Assembly (NCBI GenBank): GCA_001028025.1 | Contig: LDAQ01000032.1 | Span: 1 to 38,809 of the forward strand | Length of the DNA: 38,809 nt | Direction of reading: 5' to 3' | From: Faecalicatena fissicatena | GTDB taxonomy: Bacteria; Bacillota; Clostridia; Lachnospirales; Lachnospiraceae | Shown: positions 8,960 to 17,470 of the stretch, piece by piece | Layout: each line of letters opens with the position of its first letter | Position numbering within the stretch: the first letter of the stretch is position 1 | Position numbers and translations under genes: made by a program | Notes under the pieces: model-generated | What the model saw: the letters and a program-made list of their open reading frames with translations, nothing else | Database searches by the model: none | What the model was told of the DNA's origin: nothing

Positions 8960-9320
8960 GGATTGCGGAGGGACGCCTGACGTGGGAGAAGACGGGGGCA
9001 GACGGAAACATAGATCTGTCTGGATACTGACCGCTATGCTAAGCAGCAGTAAGAGGAAACACACAAAATCAGCCGGCACAGTACGCATTCACCGCCTACT
9101 CTGATGAGTAGACGGCTCAGGCGTACAGAAAAGTTAATTTGGTGATTAACTTTTCGCCGGCTGATTTTGTGTGTTTCCTCTAACTGCTGCTAAGCTCGCT
9201 ATATGTATTCCAGACAGATCTATGCTTCCGTCTGCCCCCGTCTTCTCCCACGTCAGGCTGTTTCATCCGATCGGTAGGAAATACGTTTCCCGGATGGGAT
9301 CGCAAACCGGTGCAGCGGAT
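8960..9320 (-). repeat. Forked long-hairpin element E1
   Basis: Minus-oriented member of the element family. 5' module: ATCCGCTGC (9320-9312), stem CCGG/CCGG, then CTACCGATCGGATG and CAGCC. Arms 9258-9157 and 9076-8975 (102 nt each) pair almost perfectly around an internal loop. Head: hairpin 1 (AAAAGTTAAT / ATTAACTTTT), then hairpin 2 with CTGAGC / GTGAAT between outer stem GTACGC/GCGTAC and inner stem, loop ATCA. The 3' tail is GGCGTCCCTCC. The single transition difference between arms (9008) gives G-U on the minus strand and A-C on the plus, agreeing with the orientation. The tail ends just past the efr1 stop. Confidence 0.75.
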
Positions 9321-9437
9321 GTGTGTTGGGCCGTCTGTGACTGTATAGTAAGATGCAAGATACGCACAGCGCATAATCTGCATCTTACTAATTACTAAAC
9401 AGTCACGGACAGCCCAACACACATCCGCTGCACCCGG
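9307..9437. repeat. Central palindrome shared by E1 and E3 (E2)
   Basis: An imperfect palindrome of about 130 bp. CCGGTGCAGCGG...TAGTAAGATGCA on the left matches TGCATCTTACTA...CCGCTGCACCCGG on the right, with roughly 14 nt at the centre. Both ends carry the ATCCGCTGC box that begins the 5' modules of E1 (minus) and E3 (plus). The C/T differences between the arms are not biased to one strand, unlike the arms of E1 and E3. Confidence 0.7.
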
Positions 9438-9795
9438 TCTGGAATCCCTTCCGGGGCACGAGTATTTTACTACCGGCTGGATGAGCCAGCCAAGTGGGCT
9501 GTAAGGGGCAGGTCTTCCTGCCTGTAAGGTCGGTTTAAAACTCCATAAAGCGGACGATTAGAAGATCTTATAGAGACAGAGACGCCCAGAAGGGATGAAA
9601 CTTGATTCACAAAATCAAGTTTCATTCCGGCTGAGACGAAAAAATATCAATTTTTTCGTCTCATGTCGGATGTTCCCTTCTGGGCGTCTCTGGCTCTATT
9701 AGATCTTCTTCGTTAAGCGGTCAGGATTTTAAACCGACCTTACAGGCAGGAAGGCCTGCCCCTTACAGCCCGCTTGGCGTCCCCTCCGCCTGCAA
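9423..9795 (+). repeat. Forked long-hairpin element E3
   Basis: Plus-oriented. 5' module: ATCCGCTGC (9423-9431), stem CCCGG/CCGGG, TACTACCG, small hairpin CTGG-atgag-CCAG. Arms 9489-9595 and 9674-9778; internal loop with AAGCGGTCAGGAT on its 3' side. Head: hairpin 1 ATGAAACTTGATT with its complement (loop cacaa), then hairpin 2 (inner stem GAGACG/CGTCTC, loop atca). Tail GGCGTCCCCTCC. Two transition differences between arms (9495, 9513) both give G-U on the plus strand. The tail ends about 20 nt before the pckA stop, convergent with it. Confidence 0.75.
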
Positions 9796-9810
9796 CCAAA
9801 ATCTCATGAA

Positions 9811-11502
9811 CTAATTCAGCTCATCTACTACTTTCTGGATTGCTGCGAGTGCATCATCAGGAAGTTTGTCATATCCTTCTTTTGCTGTCTCAAAAGCTTT
9901 GATTTCGTTTACACGGTCGTTCATACGTGCTTTCAGCTGTCCAACGTATTCCGGATCATCCATGGCCGGAATGAATCCTTCCCAATCCAGAATTTCGATG
10001 TCGGAGAATGGTCCCCATTTGTGGAAGTCTGCTTTCTTCTCTACGATAGCTTCCAGGATTCCAAGTGTATCTTTAGGCTGAACTTTTTTGCCCATGAAAT
10101 CTCCTGTGTTGATGATATAGCAGTCTACATTCTTTTCCTCAACCAGCTTTTTGAACTTCTCGTAGTCGTTAGCCAATGGATATGTTCTGAATGGGTTAGC
10201 ATATGGTACAACTACCAGTTTGTTCGGGTCTACGCCAGGAGCAAGTCTCTCTGCTGTAGATCTCTTTGTTGCAAGTGTAGCTCCCATTACGGATGCAAGA
10301 GAAGCTCCTTTTAATTTTACTACCGGCGGAATGGTAGGATCTTTCATAATCCAGAAGATAGCATTAACAGGTGAGTCGATCTTGTCCACACGGTTTGGTG
10401 ACCATAATTTTGACTTGATCGCACGTCCGTTACCATTTCTTACGTCCTCTGTTACTAACTGTACTTTTCCTTCTTCGTCAAGTGTTGCGGAACAGTTCTG
10501 AGCTGTCAGCAGGTACTTGTTGTCTTCGCATCCTGTCGGGTAATCCTGCGTCTTATCAAAGTAAGTAGGCTCGATAGCGATAGATGCACATGTATCGGTA
10601 TTGATGATGAAAGCATCATCATGAAGAACTTTGATGTCATATTTTCCATCATGTTTTGCATGTGTAATAGTAGACTTACCTGATCCTGACAGACCATATA
10701 CAGATGCAACATACTTGCTTCCGTCAGCCAGTGTGTATTCTTTCTGTCCGCCATGGCAGGAAGCGTATCCGTTACGGTTAGCAATCGCCCATACCATAGT
10801 AAGTGTTCCTTTTTTGTGCTCTCCGAAGTATCTCATACCAAGGATGCATGCACAGTTTGTATCTGTGTTAAAATAGCACAGTGTCTGAGGATCGCTCAGG
10901 CAGCTGTAGTCAACTCCAGGATGAGCAACCGGTGCCCACTGCGGATCGGAGAAGATGTAGATGTCTGGTTCTTTTCCATCGCCTACTGCAACGGATTCTT
11001 TGTACATCTTTACATAATCATCAGACATGTACTGGAAGTTCAGCATCCATGAATACATGATGTTCTCTTCGCCTTCTGGAATCAGGAGGTGTACCTTTAC
11101 CATGAATTCCGGGTCAAGTCCTGCATATACAGTTGCATGGTACATCTTTTTGTAACGTGCGGTGTAAATAGCATCCATAGCCACTTTGTCTAATTTGTCA
11201 CATTCTACTCCTGGCTCACCAGCAATACGGCGTGCTGCAGCATAACGTCCTGTAATAGCACCATCATTGAATAAAAGAACCTTGGCGTCTGCATCCAGAC
11301 CAAATTCTTCGCCTCTATATACCGGCATATCTGTTACGATTGTTCCCGGTGAATTCTTCGCCAGATTGTATGCCTCTTTTAATGTGTTAACTGGAACTAC
11401 ATTGTTTCCATAAAATGCTGCTTCAATAATGGATCTTGTTTTTGAAAATCCTGGTTTGCCTTTTCCAATTTCATTAATTGGATAATATGCTTTTGTTGAC
11501 AT
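9811..11502 (-). CDS. pckA: Phosphoenolpyruvate carboxykinase (ATP)
   Basis: Interconverts oxaloacetate + ATP and phosphoenolpyruvate + CO2 + ADP; in anaerobes it often runs toward oxaloacetate and ATP. At 563 residues it is somewhat longer than the usual ~525-540. The P-loop GLSGSGKST is at 270-278 and the metal-binding kinase-2 motif is LHDDAF (about 293-298), where E. coli-type enzymes have GDDEHGW, so it belongs to a divergent branch. Start ATG 11502 follows AAGGAGGAAATTACACT. It has its own strong promoter at 11566-11538 and appears monocistronic. No ordinary terminator follows; forked element E3 fills the 3' side. Confidence 0.95.
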   Translation of the reverse strand: MSTKAYYPINEIGKGKPGFSKTRSIIEAAFYGNNVVPVNTLKEAYNLAKNSPGTIVTDMPVYRGEEFGLDADAKVLLFNDGAITGRYAAARRIAGEPGVECDKLDKVAMDAIYTARYKKMYHATVYAGLDPEFMVKVHLLIPEGEENIMYSWMLNFQYMSDDYVKMYKESVAVGDGKEPDIYIFSDPQWAPVAHPGVDYSCLSDPQTLCYFNTDTNCACILGMRYFGEHKKGTLTMVWAIANRNGYASCHGGQKEYTLADGSKYVASVYGLSGSGKSTITHAKHDGKYDIKVLHDDAFIINTDTCASIAIEPTYFDKTQDYPTGCEDNKYLLTAQNCSATLDEEGKVQLVTEDVRNGNGRAIKSKLWSPNRVDKIDSPVNAIFWIMKDPTIPPVVKLKGASLASVMGATLATKRSTAERLAPGVDPNKLVVVPYANPFRTYPLANDYEKFKKLVEEKNVDCYIINTGDFMGKKVQPKDTLGILEAIVEKKADFHKWGPFSDIEILDWEGFIPAMDDPEYVGQLKARMNDRVNEIKAFETAKEGYDKLPDDALAAIQKVVDELN

Positions 11503-11537
11503 AGTGTAATTTCCTCCTTCAAATCGAAATTTGTTCT

Positions 11538-11566
11538 ATTATCTCATGATCGTTATAAAAAGTCAA
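11538..11566 (-). promoter_or_regulatory. pckA promoter
   Basis: TTGACT (11566-11561), 17 nt, GATAAT (11543-11538) on the minus strand, about 36 nt upstream of the pckA start. Confidence 0.75.
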
Positions 11567-11617
11567 CAGTTTTAGTGAAAGATATATCACTCCCGATTTC
11601 ATTTATAACATGTTTTG

Positions 11618-11680
11618 CCAAGAAAAATATAAAAATAAGCGCGAAAATGCAAGATGTTGCTATACATCTTGCATTTTCGC
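11618..11680 (-). terminator. Terminator of the thrC unit
   Basis: A perfect 17-bp inverted repeat (arms 11641-11657 and 11664-11680, GCGAAAATGCAAGATGT and complement, 6-nt loop). On the minus strand it is followed by a T-rich stretch (GCTTATTTTTATATTTTT), fitting termination after the small membrane protein gene and insulation of pckA. Confidence 0.75.
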
Positions 11681-11756
11681 ACTGAATATATATCTTTTTA
11701 TTGATATTTTGTATCTTTTTGTCCTTATTTTTGCAATTCACTTGTTAAATGTTTCA

Positions 11757-12107
11757 CTAACTGTTAAAATATTTCTTTTTCAGCTTGGTGGTGTATACCA
11801 TATACCAGATCAGCACAACGAGAAATATCACCATTGTAATTAAGTCCACGACTTTCATCGGGAATATAAAGTAATGGATTGCATCTACAGCACCGTACAA
11901 TGTTGTGAAAACGCCAAATATCAAGACTGCAGGGAGCGCTTTCTGAACAAATTCCTGTCTGTTATTGCACATCTGCTCAGTGATTCCCTTGCCAAGCAGA
12001 AGAATTTCGTTAATGTGTCCGTCTTTTTTCATTTTCACATAAGCATACAGCCCATAGATGCCGCATCCAAATATCAGGAGGCTCAGCGCCCCAAACATAT
12101 CTTCCAT
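11757..12107 (-). CDS. Small membrane protein of unknown function, downstream of thrC
   Basis: 116 residues with three likely membrane helices (about 5-24, 57-80, 86-106), a charged loop between the first two and a lysine-rich C-terminus (TTKLKKKYFNS), suggesting an inner-membrane protein with a cytoplasmic tail. I do not recognise a family. The ATG is 4 nt past the thrC stop; the GGAG/GAGG ribosome site lies inside the end of thrC, so the two are very likely translated from one mRNA. A terminator follows. The link with thrC suggests, but does not show, a role in amino-acid transport or homeostasis. Confidence 0.75.
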   Translation of the reverse strand: MEDMFGALSLLIFGCGIYGLYAYVKMKKDGHINEILLLGKGITEQMCNNRQEFVQKALPAVLIFGVFTTLYGAVDAIHYFIFPMKVVDLITMVIFLVVLIWYMVYTTKLKKKYFNS

Positions 12108-12110
12108 TTA

Positions 12111-13604
12111 TTATACCTCTACTCCCAGGATCTCTTTCACGGTTTCTTTCATCTTGTCAGCATCACACTCTTTTGTATGCAGAATTTCTGCATTACGGAT
12201 TTCTTCGATTGCATTTGGTACATTCACCTGCGAAACTTTCTCCAGTTCATCAATCAGTGCAAATTCATCCAGAGCATCATACTCTTTATCAATAGCCGTC
12301 ATGACACTTCTTGCAAACTTATATGGACTTGCTGTAGACGCGATGAGCACTTTTGCATTGTCATTGCCCGTCTCTTTGTATGCTTTACATACATGTGCAG
12401 CTACTGCTGTATGTGTATCCATCACATATCCGGTAGAGCGGTAAGTATCACGGATGGCTGCCTTCGTCTCCTCTTCATCGGCATATCCGCCGATAAAATC
12501 AGCCAGCTTTTCTTTCATATCCTGCGTAATCTCGTATACACCGTCCGTCTTCAGCTGCTGCATAAGGGCTGCATTTTTTTCGGCATCCTGTCCTGCGATC
12601 GTATAGATCAGGCGCTCCAGATTGCTGGAAATCAGAATATCCATAGAAGGGGAAGAGGTCAGGACAAATTCACGGTTCCTGTCATATCTGCCCGTCTTAA
12701 AGAAATCAAACAGTACTTTATTTTCATTGGACGCACAGATTAACTTCGCAATCGGCACTCCCATCTGTTTTGCATAATATGCGGCCAGGATATTTCCGAA
12801 ATTCCCTGTAGGAACTGTTACATTAATCTTTTCTCCCGCTTCAATCTCCTGATTCTGCAGAAGTTTTGCATACGCGTACACATAATATACCACCTGCGGA
12901 ACCAGTCTGCCGATATTGATCGAGTTTGCAGAGGAGAACTGATATCCTGCTTCAGCCAGCTCTTGTTCCAGCGCCCGGTCTTCGAACAGAGCCTTCACCC
13001 CGCTTTGAGCATTGTCAAAATTCCCGTGGATGGCAACGACGGAGGTGTTATTCCCCTTCTGTGTCACCATCTGCAGTTCCTGTACCCGGCTCACGCCGTC
13101 CTTTGGATAGAATACGATAATCTTTGTTCCCGGAACATCTGCAAATCCTGCCAGAGCAGCTTTCCCTGTATCCCCGGAGGTTGCCGTCAATATGACAATA
13201 TCCTTTGTTACATGGTTTTTCTTAGCAGCAGTTGTCAGCAGATGCGGCAGGATAGATAAAGCCATATCTTTAAATGCAATCGTAGCCCCGTGGAACAGCT
13301 CCAGGTGATAAGTGTCTCCTACCTTCACAAGCGGTGCGATCACCTCTGTATCAAACTTTTCGTCATATGCACAATGAATGCAGTGCTTCAGTTCTTCTTC
13401 GGAAAAATCAGTTAAAAACTGCTTCATAACCGCATAGGCAGTTTCCTGATAGGTCATGTCCTTCAAGTCGTCCATTGTTACATCCAGTTTTGGAATGCTC
13501 TCCGGCACAAACAGGCCGCCGTCTTCGGCCAGTCCCTTCAGAATTGCTTCAGAAGCTGTGGCTGTATTATTGGCATCCCTTGTACTTTTGTATAATAGAT
13601 TCAT
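12111..13604 (-). CDS. thrC: Threonine synthase
   Basis: PLP enzyme converting O-phosphohomoserine to threonine. 497 residues, long bacterial/fungal type. N-terminal YKSTRD start, PLP lysine at Lys112 (GATIAFKDMA), phosphate-binding SGDTG at about 143-147. ATG 13604 is chosen over an upstream in-frame start because GAGGG precedes it and homologues begin with this sequence. The upstream start would also overlap the promoter found at 13676-13648. asd, which feeds the same pathway, lies about 8 kb away in this window. Confidence 0.95.
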   Translation of the reverse strand: MNLLYKSTRDANNTATASEAILKGLAEDGGLFVPESIPKLDVTMDDLKDMTYQETAYAVMKQFLTDFSEEELKHCIHCAYDEKFDTEVIAPLVKVGDTYHLELFHGATIAFKDMALSILPHLLTTAAKKNHVTKDIVILTATSGDTGKAALAGFADVPGTKIIVFYPKDGVSRVQELQMVTQKGNNTSVVAIHGNFDNAQSGVKALFEDRALEQELAEAGYQFSSANSINIGRLVPQVVYYVYAYAKLLQNQEIEAGEKINVTVPTGNFGNILAAYYAKQMGVPIAKLICASNENKVLFDFFKTGRYDRNREFVLTSSPSMDILISSNLERLIYTIAGQDAEKNAALMQQLKTDGVYEITQDMKEKLADFIGGYADEEETKAAIRDTYRSTGYVMDTHTAVAAHVCKAYKETGNDNAKVLIASTASPYKFARSVMTAIDKEYDALDEFALIDELEKVSQVNVPNAIEEIRNAEILHTKECDADKMKETVKEILGVEV

Positions 13605-13647
13605 TCTCTTACCCTCTTTTTCTTTCTTCACTGTGTTACTGCACTGC

Positions 13648-13676
13648 ATTATATCATATGTTTCCGTTTTAATCAA
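13648..13676 (-). promoter_or_regulatory. thrC promoter
   Basis: TTGATT (13676-13671), 17 nt, TATAAT (13653-13648) on the minus strand, overlapping the stop codon of the NhaC-family gene. thrC can therefore be transcribed independently of the upstream operon. Confidence 0.75.
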
Positions 13677-14971
13677 TTTTGTTTGCGAAATAAAATAAAC
13701 AGAATCCCACTCACTGCCATCAGCATCGGATAAAACAGATACGGCATAATGTGGAACGGCGTAAGGCCGGTCAGGCTTGCTGCTGACAGGAGCTGTGCAC
13801 CGTAAGGAATCATACCCTGTCCCACGGAAGTAAAGATATCCAGCAGGGAAGCCGACCGTTTCGGAGCGATCTCATATTCATCGCTGATCTCCTTTGCAAT
13901 AGGGCCTGCCATGACAATTGCCACCGTATTGTTGGCCGTACACAGGTCCACAAACAATGCCAGCAGGGCAATCCCCAGTTCGCCGCCGCGTTTTCCTTTG
14001 ATCCGGCTCTTGATGAGGCTCAGAATAAAATGAATGCCTCCGTACTCTTTAACAAGCGCCACAATACACGCTACAATAATAGAAATCACCGTGATATCAT
14101 ACATGGATGTCACACCATTTCCGACTACAGTAAAAATTTCAGCAAGCGCAATGCTGCCTGTGGCAACTCCTACAATCAGTGATACTACAATACCGCCGAT
14201 CAGCACCAGAAATACATTGATTCCAATCAGCGCTCCCACCAGAACCAGAATATAGGGAAGTACTTTCCACAGGTTGTAGTCCATAACCGCAGTACTGCTC
14301 AGATGTACATTTCTCGTGATAATCAGGAAAATGATGATTGTGATAATTGCCGCCGGAAGCACAATCAGAAAGTTTGCTTTAAACTTGTCCTTCATTTCAC
14401 ATCCCTGTGTCTTGACAGCCGCAATTGTGGTGTCCGAAATCATTGACAGATTGTCGCCGAACATTGCACCGCATACAACAGCGCCGATGCAGATGGCCAG
14501 CGAAAAACCGGTTTTTTCCGATATTCCGATTGCAATCGGGGCCAGCGCAGCGATCGTTCCCATAGAAGTTCCCATAGAAATAGAAATGAAGCAGCCGATC
14601 ACAAAAAGGCCGACCACCGCCACTCTCGCCGGAAGTATTGAAAGTCCGAAGTTTACCGTGCTCTCCACACCGCCCGCAGCAGTCACAGCACCGGAAAATC
14701 CTCCCGCACACAAAAAGATGAGGCTCATTGTAATAATGTTCTCATCTCCTGCACCTGCTGCAATAATTTTGAGCTTTTGCCCGAAATCCAGCTTTCTGTT
14801 CTGCATAAACGCCACGAACAGAGCAATTAAAAAACCTACGATTGCCGGCATCGCATAAAAATCCTTTGCCACAATCCCCGCTCCCAGAAATATGATCAGG
14901 AAGACGGCTATCGGCAGCAGCGCCACAGCCCTTCCTTTACCTGCTTCTGGATTTGTACTTTCCTGTCCCAT
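13673..14971 (-). CDS. NhaC-family Na+/H+ or substrate antiporter
   Basis: 432-residue polytopic membrane protein of the NhaC family (PF03553 type), with about 11-12 helices and the conserved segment GAMFGDNLSMISDTTIAA. The family includes Na+/H+ antiporters and the malate/lactate antiporter MleN, so an organic substrate is possible. A TTG start lies at 14992, but ATG 14971 is preferred because GAGAGGG precedes it at proper spacing. It is the last gene of the ocd - ilvD-like - trmB - nhaC operon (gap 17 nt after the regulator), so it probably carries the substrate or product of that pathway. Confidence 0.85.
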   Translation of the reverse strand: MGQESTNPEAGKGRAVALLPIAVFLIIFLGAGIVAKDFYAMPAIVGFLIALFVAFMQNRKLDFGQKLKIIAAGAGDENIITMSLIFLCAGGFSGAVTAAGGVESTVNFGLSILPARVAVVGLFVIGCFISISMGTSMGTIAALAPIAIGISEKTGFSLAICIGAVVCGAMFGDNLSMISDTTIAAVKTQGCEMKDKFKANFLIVLPAAIITIIIFLIITRNVHLSSTAVMDYNLWKVLPYILVLVGALIGINVFLVLIGGIVVSLIVGVATGSIALAEIFTVVGNGVTSMYDITVISIIVACIVALVKEYGGIHFILSLIKSRIKGKRGGELGIALLALFVDLCTANNTVAIVMAGPIAKEISDEYEIAPKRSASLLDIFTSVGQGMIPYGAQLLSAASLTGLTPFHIMPYLFYPMLMAVSGILFILFRKQN

Positions 14972-14988
14972 TCCATACCCTCTCTTTG

Positions 14989-15786
14989 TCAAAATATTTC
15001 CCGTACTCTGTGAAACTCAGTTCCCAGATCTTCCTGCATATGGCTTTTGAGCATATCCACACCTTTATAAAAATACAGGTCATGCCGGACGCATTCCGCT
15101 GCCATGGCAACCATTGGTTTAGATCTGGTCCAGATGACTTCGGATACGGCGTCACTAACAATCTGGCCGAAGATAACCTCCCTGTTATCAGAGACCAGAT
15201 TCAGGAAACGCCCTCCCATCTCCTGTTTCTTTTCCTTTAGCATCCCGTGCCTGCAGTAGTGTTCCAGCGGCACTTCATCCTGTTCTTCCCCAAAATATAC
15301 GATTCCCAGGCGGATTCCCTGTTTCTCCAGCGCCTGTATCTCTTCCAGCATCTTTGGCAGATCTTCCGCCCATATCTGCAGTAAAAGTTCCGAACGTGTT
15401 TCCTTCAGAATACTCCGGCATTTTGCGAATACATTTTCATATTCCCTGATATGCCAGAAACCGTTCAAATCCGTCTCTGCTCTGTAATTATCCAGCTGCG
15501 ATTCCAATTTTACCATGGTCACATCCGCCTCATGTTTTACCCTGGCGGATATTTCTCTGATCGGCACGGAAGCATAGCGGTTTGAACTCTCCTCCTCAGA
15601 ATACAGTATAAATCCCTTCATGACAAGAGATTCCAGCACATTATAGATTTTTGAACGGGGAACCGACGAATATTTGCTGGCTTCATATCCCGTCATGCTT
15701 CCTGTTTTCAGCAATGCAAGGTATACTTTCGCCTCCGCATCCGTGAGTCCTATTCTATTTAATAGAAAAATTCTGTCCTCCTGCAT
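14989..15786 (-). CDS. TrmB-family transcriptional regulator
   Basis: 265 residues. N-terminal TrmB winged helix-turn-helix (about 5-75: GLTDAEAKVYLALLKTGSMTG then SKIYNVLESLVMKG), a short coiled segment (about 85-105), then a ligand-sensing domain (about 110-250). TrmB regulators usually sense sugars or small metabolites and control neighbouring catabolic genes. Start ATG 15786 follows AAGGAGAGATAGG; the longer in-frame extension runs into the ilvD-like gene and lacks a ribosome site. It sits third in the operon and is a natural candidate to bind the inverted repeat at the ocd promoter. Confidence 0.85.
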   Translation of the reverse strand: MQEDRIFLLNRIGLTDAEAKVYLALLKTGSMTGYEASKYSSVPRSKIYNVLESLVMKGFILYSEEESSNRYASVPIREISARVKHEADVTMVKLESQLDNYRAETDLNGFWHIREYENVFAKCRSILKETRSELLLQIWAEDLPKMLEEIQALEKQGIRLGIVYFGEEQDEVPLEHYCRHGMLKEKKQEMGGRFLNLVSDNREVIFGQIVSDAVSEVIWTRSKPMVAMAAECVRHDLYFYKGVDMLKSHMQEDLGTEFHRVREIF

Positions 15787-15812
15787 CCTATCTCTCCTTT
15801 TATGGCAGCCTC

Positions 15813-17456
15813 TTACCAGGGCTGCATCGCACCGCCCTCTTCTGCCGGCCTGCAGTTTCTTGCAAACAGATTCAGACAGCCTTTCTGTTCCTTCAGCGGC
15901 GGGCATATCCAGTTTTTCTTTCTCTTTTCCAGTTCTTCTTCCTCAACTTCCAGAGTCACCCTGCTCCCCGGAATGTCTATAACGATCATGTCTCCTTCTT
16001 CCACCAGTGCGATTGTACCGCCGTCGTATGCCTCAGGTGAGACATGTCCTACAATTGCGCCATAGTTAAAACCGGAGAACCTGGCATCGGTAACCAGCCC
16101 CACACTTGTGTGCAGGCCGCGTCCGATCAGTGCATCAATACTAAGCATCAGTTCTTTCATTCCCGGTGCGCCCTTGCAGCCCTCATAACGGATCACAATC
16201 ACATCCCCCGGAACGATTCTGCCGGCTTCAATTGCTTCAAATGCACTTCTGTCGCCTTCAAACACCCTTGCTCGTCCCCGGATATATTTTACGGGATCGG
16301 GAACCGCTGTGGGGCGGACAATTGCTCCGTTCGGGGAAAGGTTCCCTCTCAATATCCTGAGCCCAGGCTCCTTTGACAAAGGTTTTTCCAGTGTACGGAT
16401 CACATCATTTGGCTGTGCGGCCACCTTTGAAAGGAAATTCCCCCAGGTTCCTCCATCCATCATCGGAGCCTCTTTGAAGAGACGGCTCTCCAGCATTTTC
16501 ATAACATTCGGAACTCCCCCTGCGTAATGAAAATCTACGACTGTATATGGACCGCTTGGTATAACTGCGTTGATACATGGTATCTGGGCGGCATACTTTT
16601 CGAAATCCGCCAGTGTGATATCAATCCCCAGCTCATAGGCCATTGCGAGGATATGCAGCACGGCATTGGTAGAACCTGCTATTGCCATATCAAACATGAT
16701 GCTGTTCAGAAGTACATCTTTCGTAATCAGATCTGATGGCTTCAACCCCGATTTTACAAGCCTGACTGCAAATTTCCCTGCCTCTCTGGCCTGGCGGAGC
16801 TTCTGATTATCAGATGCGGGAATCGTAGCAGTCCCCGGCATTACCAGATTCATGACTTCCCCCAGCATCTGCATTGTGTTGGCCGTTCCCATAGAAGGGC
16901 AAGCCCCAAAAGAAGGACAGACAGCCTCCTCCAGTTCCATCAGCTCCTCCTCACTGGAGCCTGAGAATCTGGCAACATCCAGATCCGCTTCCACCACCGT
17001 CTTTCCGCAATGCTGTCCCGGCTGCATTGAGCCTCCCGTTACAATCATTGACGGAATATCCACCCTGGCCGCCGCCAGGTAGCATCCAGCAATAATGTTG
17101 TCACAGGACGCCACCATCACCAGTCCGTCAAAGTTATGCACCCTGGAAACAAACTCTACAGACATTGCCACAATATCTCTGCCAACCTGTTCGTATTTCA
17201 GTTCTTCCGCTCCATTTGCTATATTGCCGCAGGTGGCCGGAATCCCAAATTCCACCGGCACCCCTCCTGCAGCCCAGATTCCCTGTTTTACCGCTTCCGC
17301 AATCTGCCTGAGATGAGCGCTCCCAGGGGAACCTTCCATATAAGAATTTGGGACTCCTATGTGCGGTTTCTTACGAATATCCGAATCCGAATAGCCTGCT
17401 GCCTTCATCATTACTCTCCGATGCGCCGCCTCTGCTCCGTTCCAGTATGCTTCCAT
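15813..17456 (-). CDS. Divergent IlvD/Edd-family dehydratase, substrate unknown
   Basis: 547 residues with the IlvD/Edd fold: AHLRQIAEAV near the N-terminus, QPGQHCGKTV, GACPSMGTANTMQMLGE, IAGSTNAVLHILA and LVTDARFSG blocks. Known members dehydrate dihydroxyacids or sugar acids using an Fe-S cluster, Mg2+ and a carbamylated lysine. Several key residues differ: the first cluster cysteine (canonical PCN) is SPGS; the Mg ligand in SDGIS reads TCGNI; CDK reads CDN. Cys118 and Cys186 remain, and Cys76 is new. It is therefore unlikely to be the branched-chain enzyme IlvD. Second in the operon, 14 nt after ocd. Confidence 0.8.
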   Translation of the reverse strand: MEAYWNGAEAAHRRVMMKAAGYSDSDIRKKPHIGVPNSYMEGSPGSAHLRQIAEAVKQGIWAAGGVPVEFGIPATCGNIANGAEELKYEQVGRDIVAMSVEFVSRVHNFDGLVMVASCDNIIAGCYLAAARVDIPSMIVTGGSMQPGQHCGKTVVEADLDVARFSGSSEEELMELEEAVCPSFGACPSMGTANTMQMLGEVMNLVMPGTATIPASDNQKLRQAREAGKFAVRLVKSGLKPSDLITKDVLLNSIMFDMAIAGSTNAVLHILAMAYELGIDITLADFEKYAAQIPCINAVIPSGPYTVVDFHYAGGVPNVMKMLESRLFKEAPMMDGGTWGNFLSKVAAQPNDVIRTLEKPLSKEPGLRILRGNLSPNGAIVRPTAVPDPVKYIRGRARVFEGDRSAFEAIEAGRIVPGDVIVIRYEGCKGAPGMKELMLSIDALIGRGLHTSVGLVTDARFSGFNYGAIVGHVSPEAYDGGTIALVEEGDMIVIDIPGSRVTLEVEEEELEKRKKNWICPPLKEQKGCLNLFARNCRPAEEGGAMQPW

Positions 17457-17470
17457 ATTTTATCTCCTCT

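Noticed and set aside
8960..9795. Long inverted repeats as ordinary rho-independent terminators
   Set aside because: Arms of about 100 nt, a two-hairpin head, conserved loops and no T run after the stem; far beyond a terminator, though they may stop transcription.
15813..17456. Calling this gene ilvD of branched-chain amino-acid synthesis
   Set aside because: Key cluster and metal ligands are absent and it sits in a catabolic-looking operon; kept as a divergent family member.
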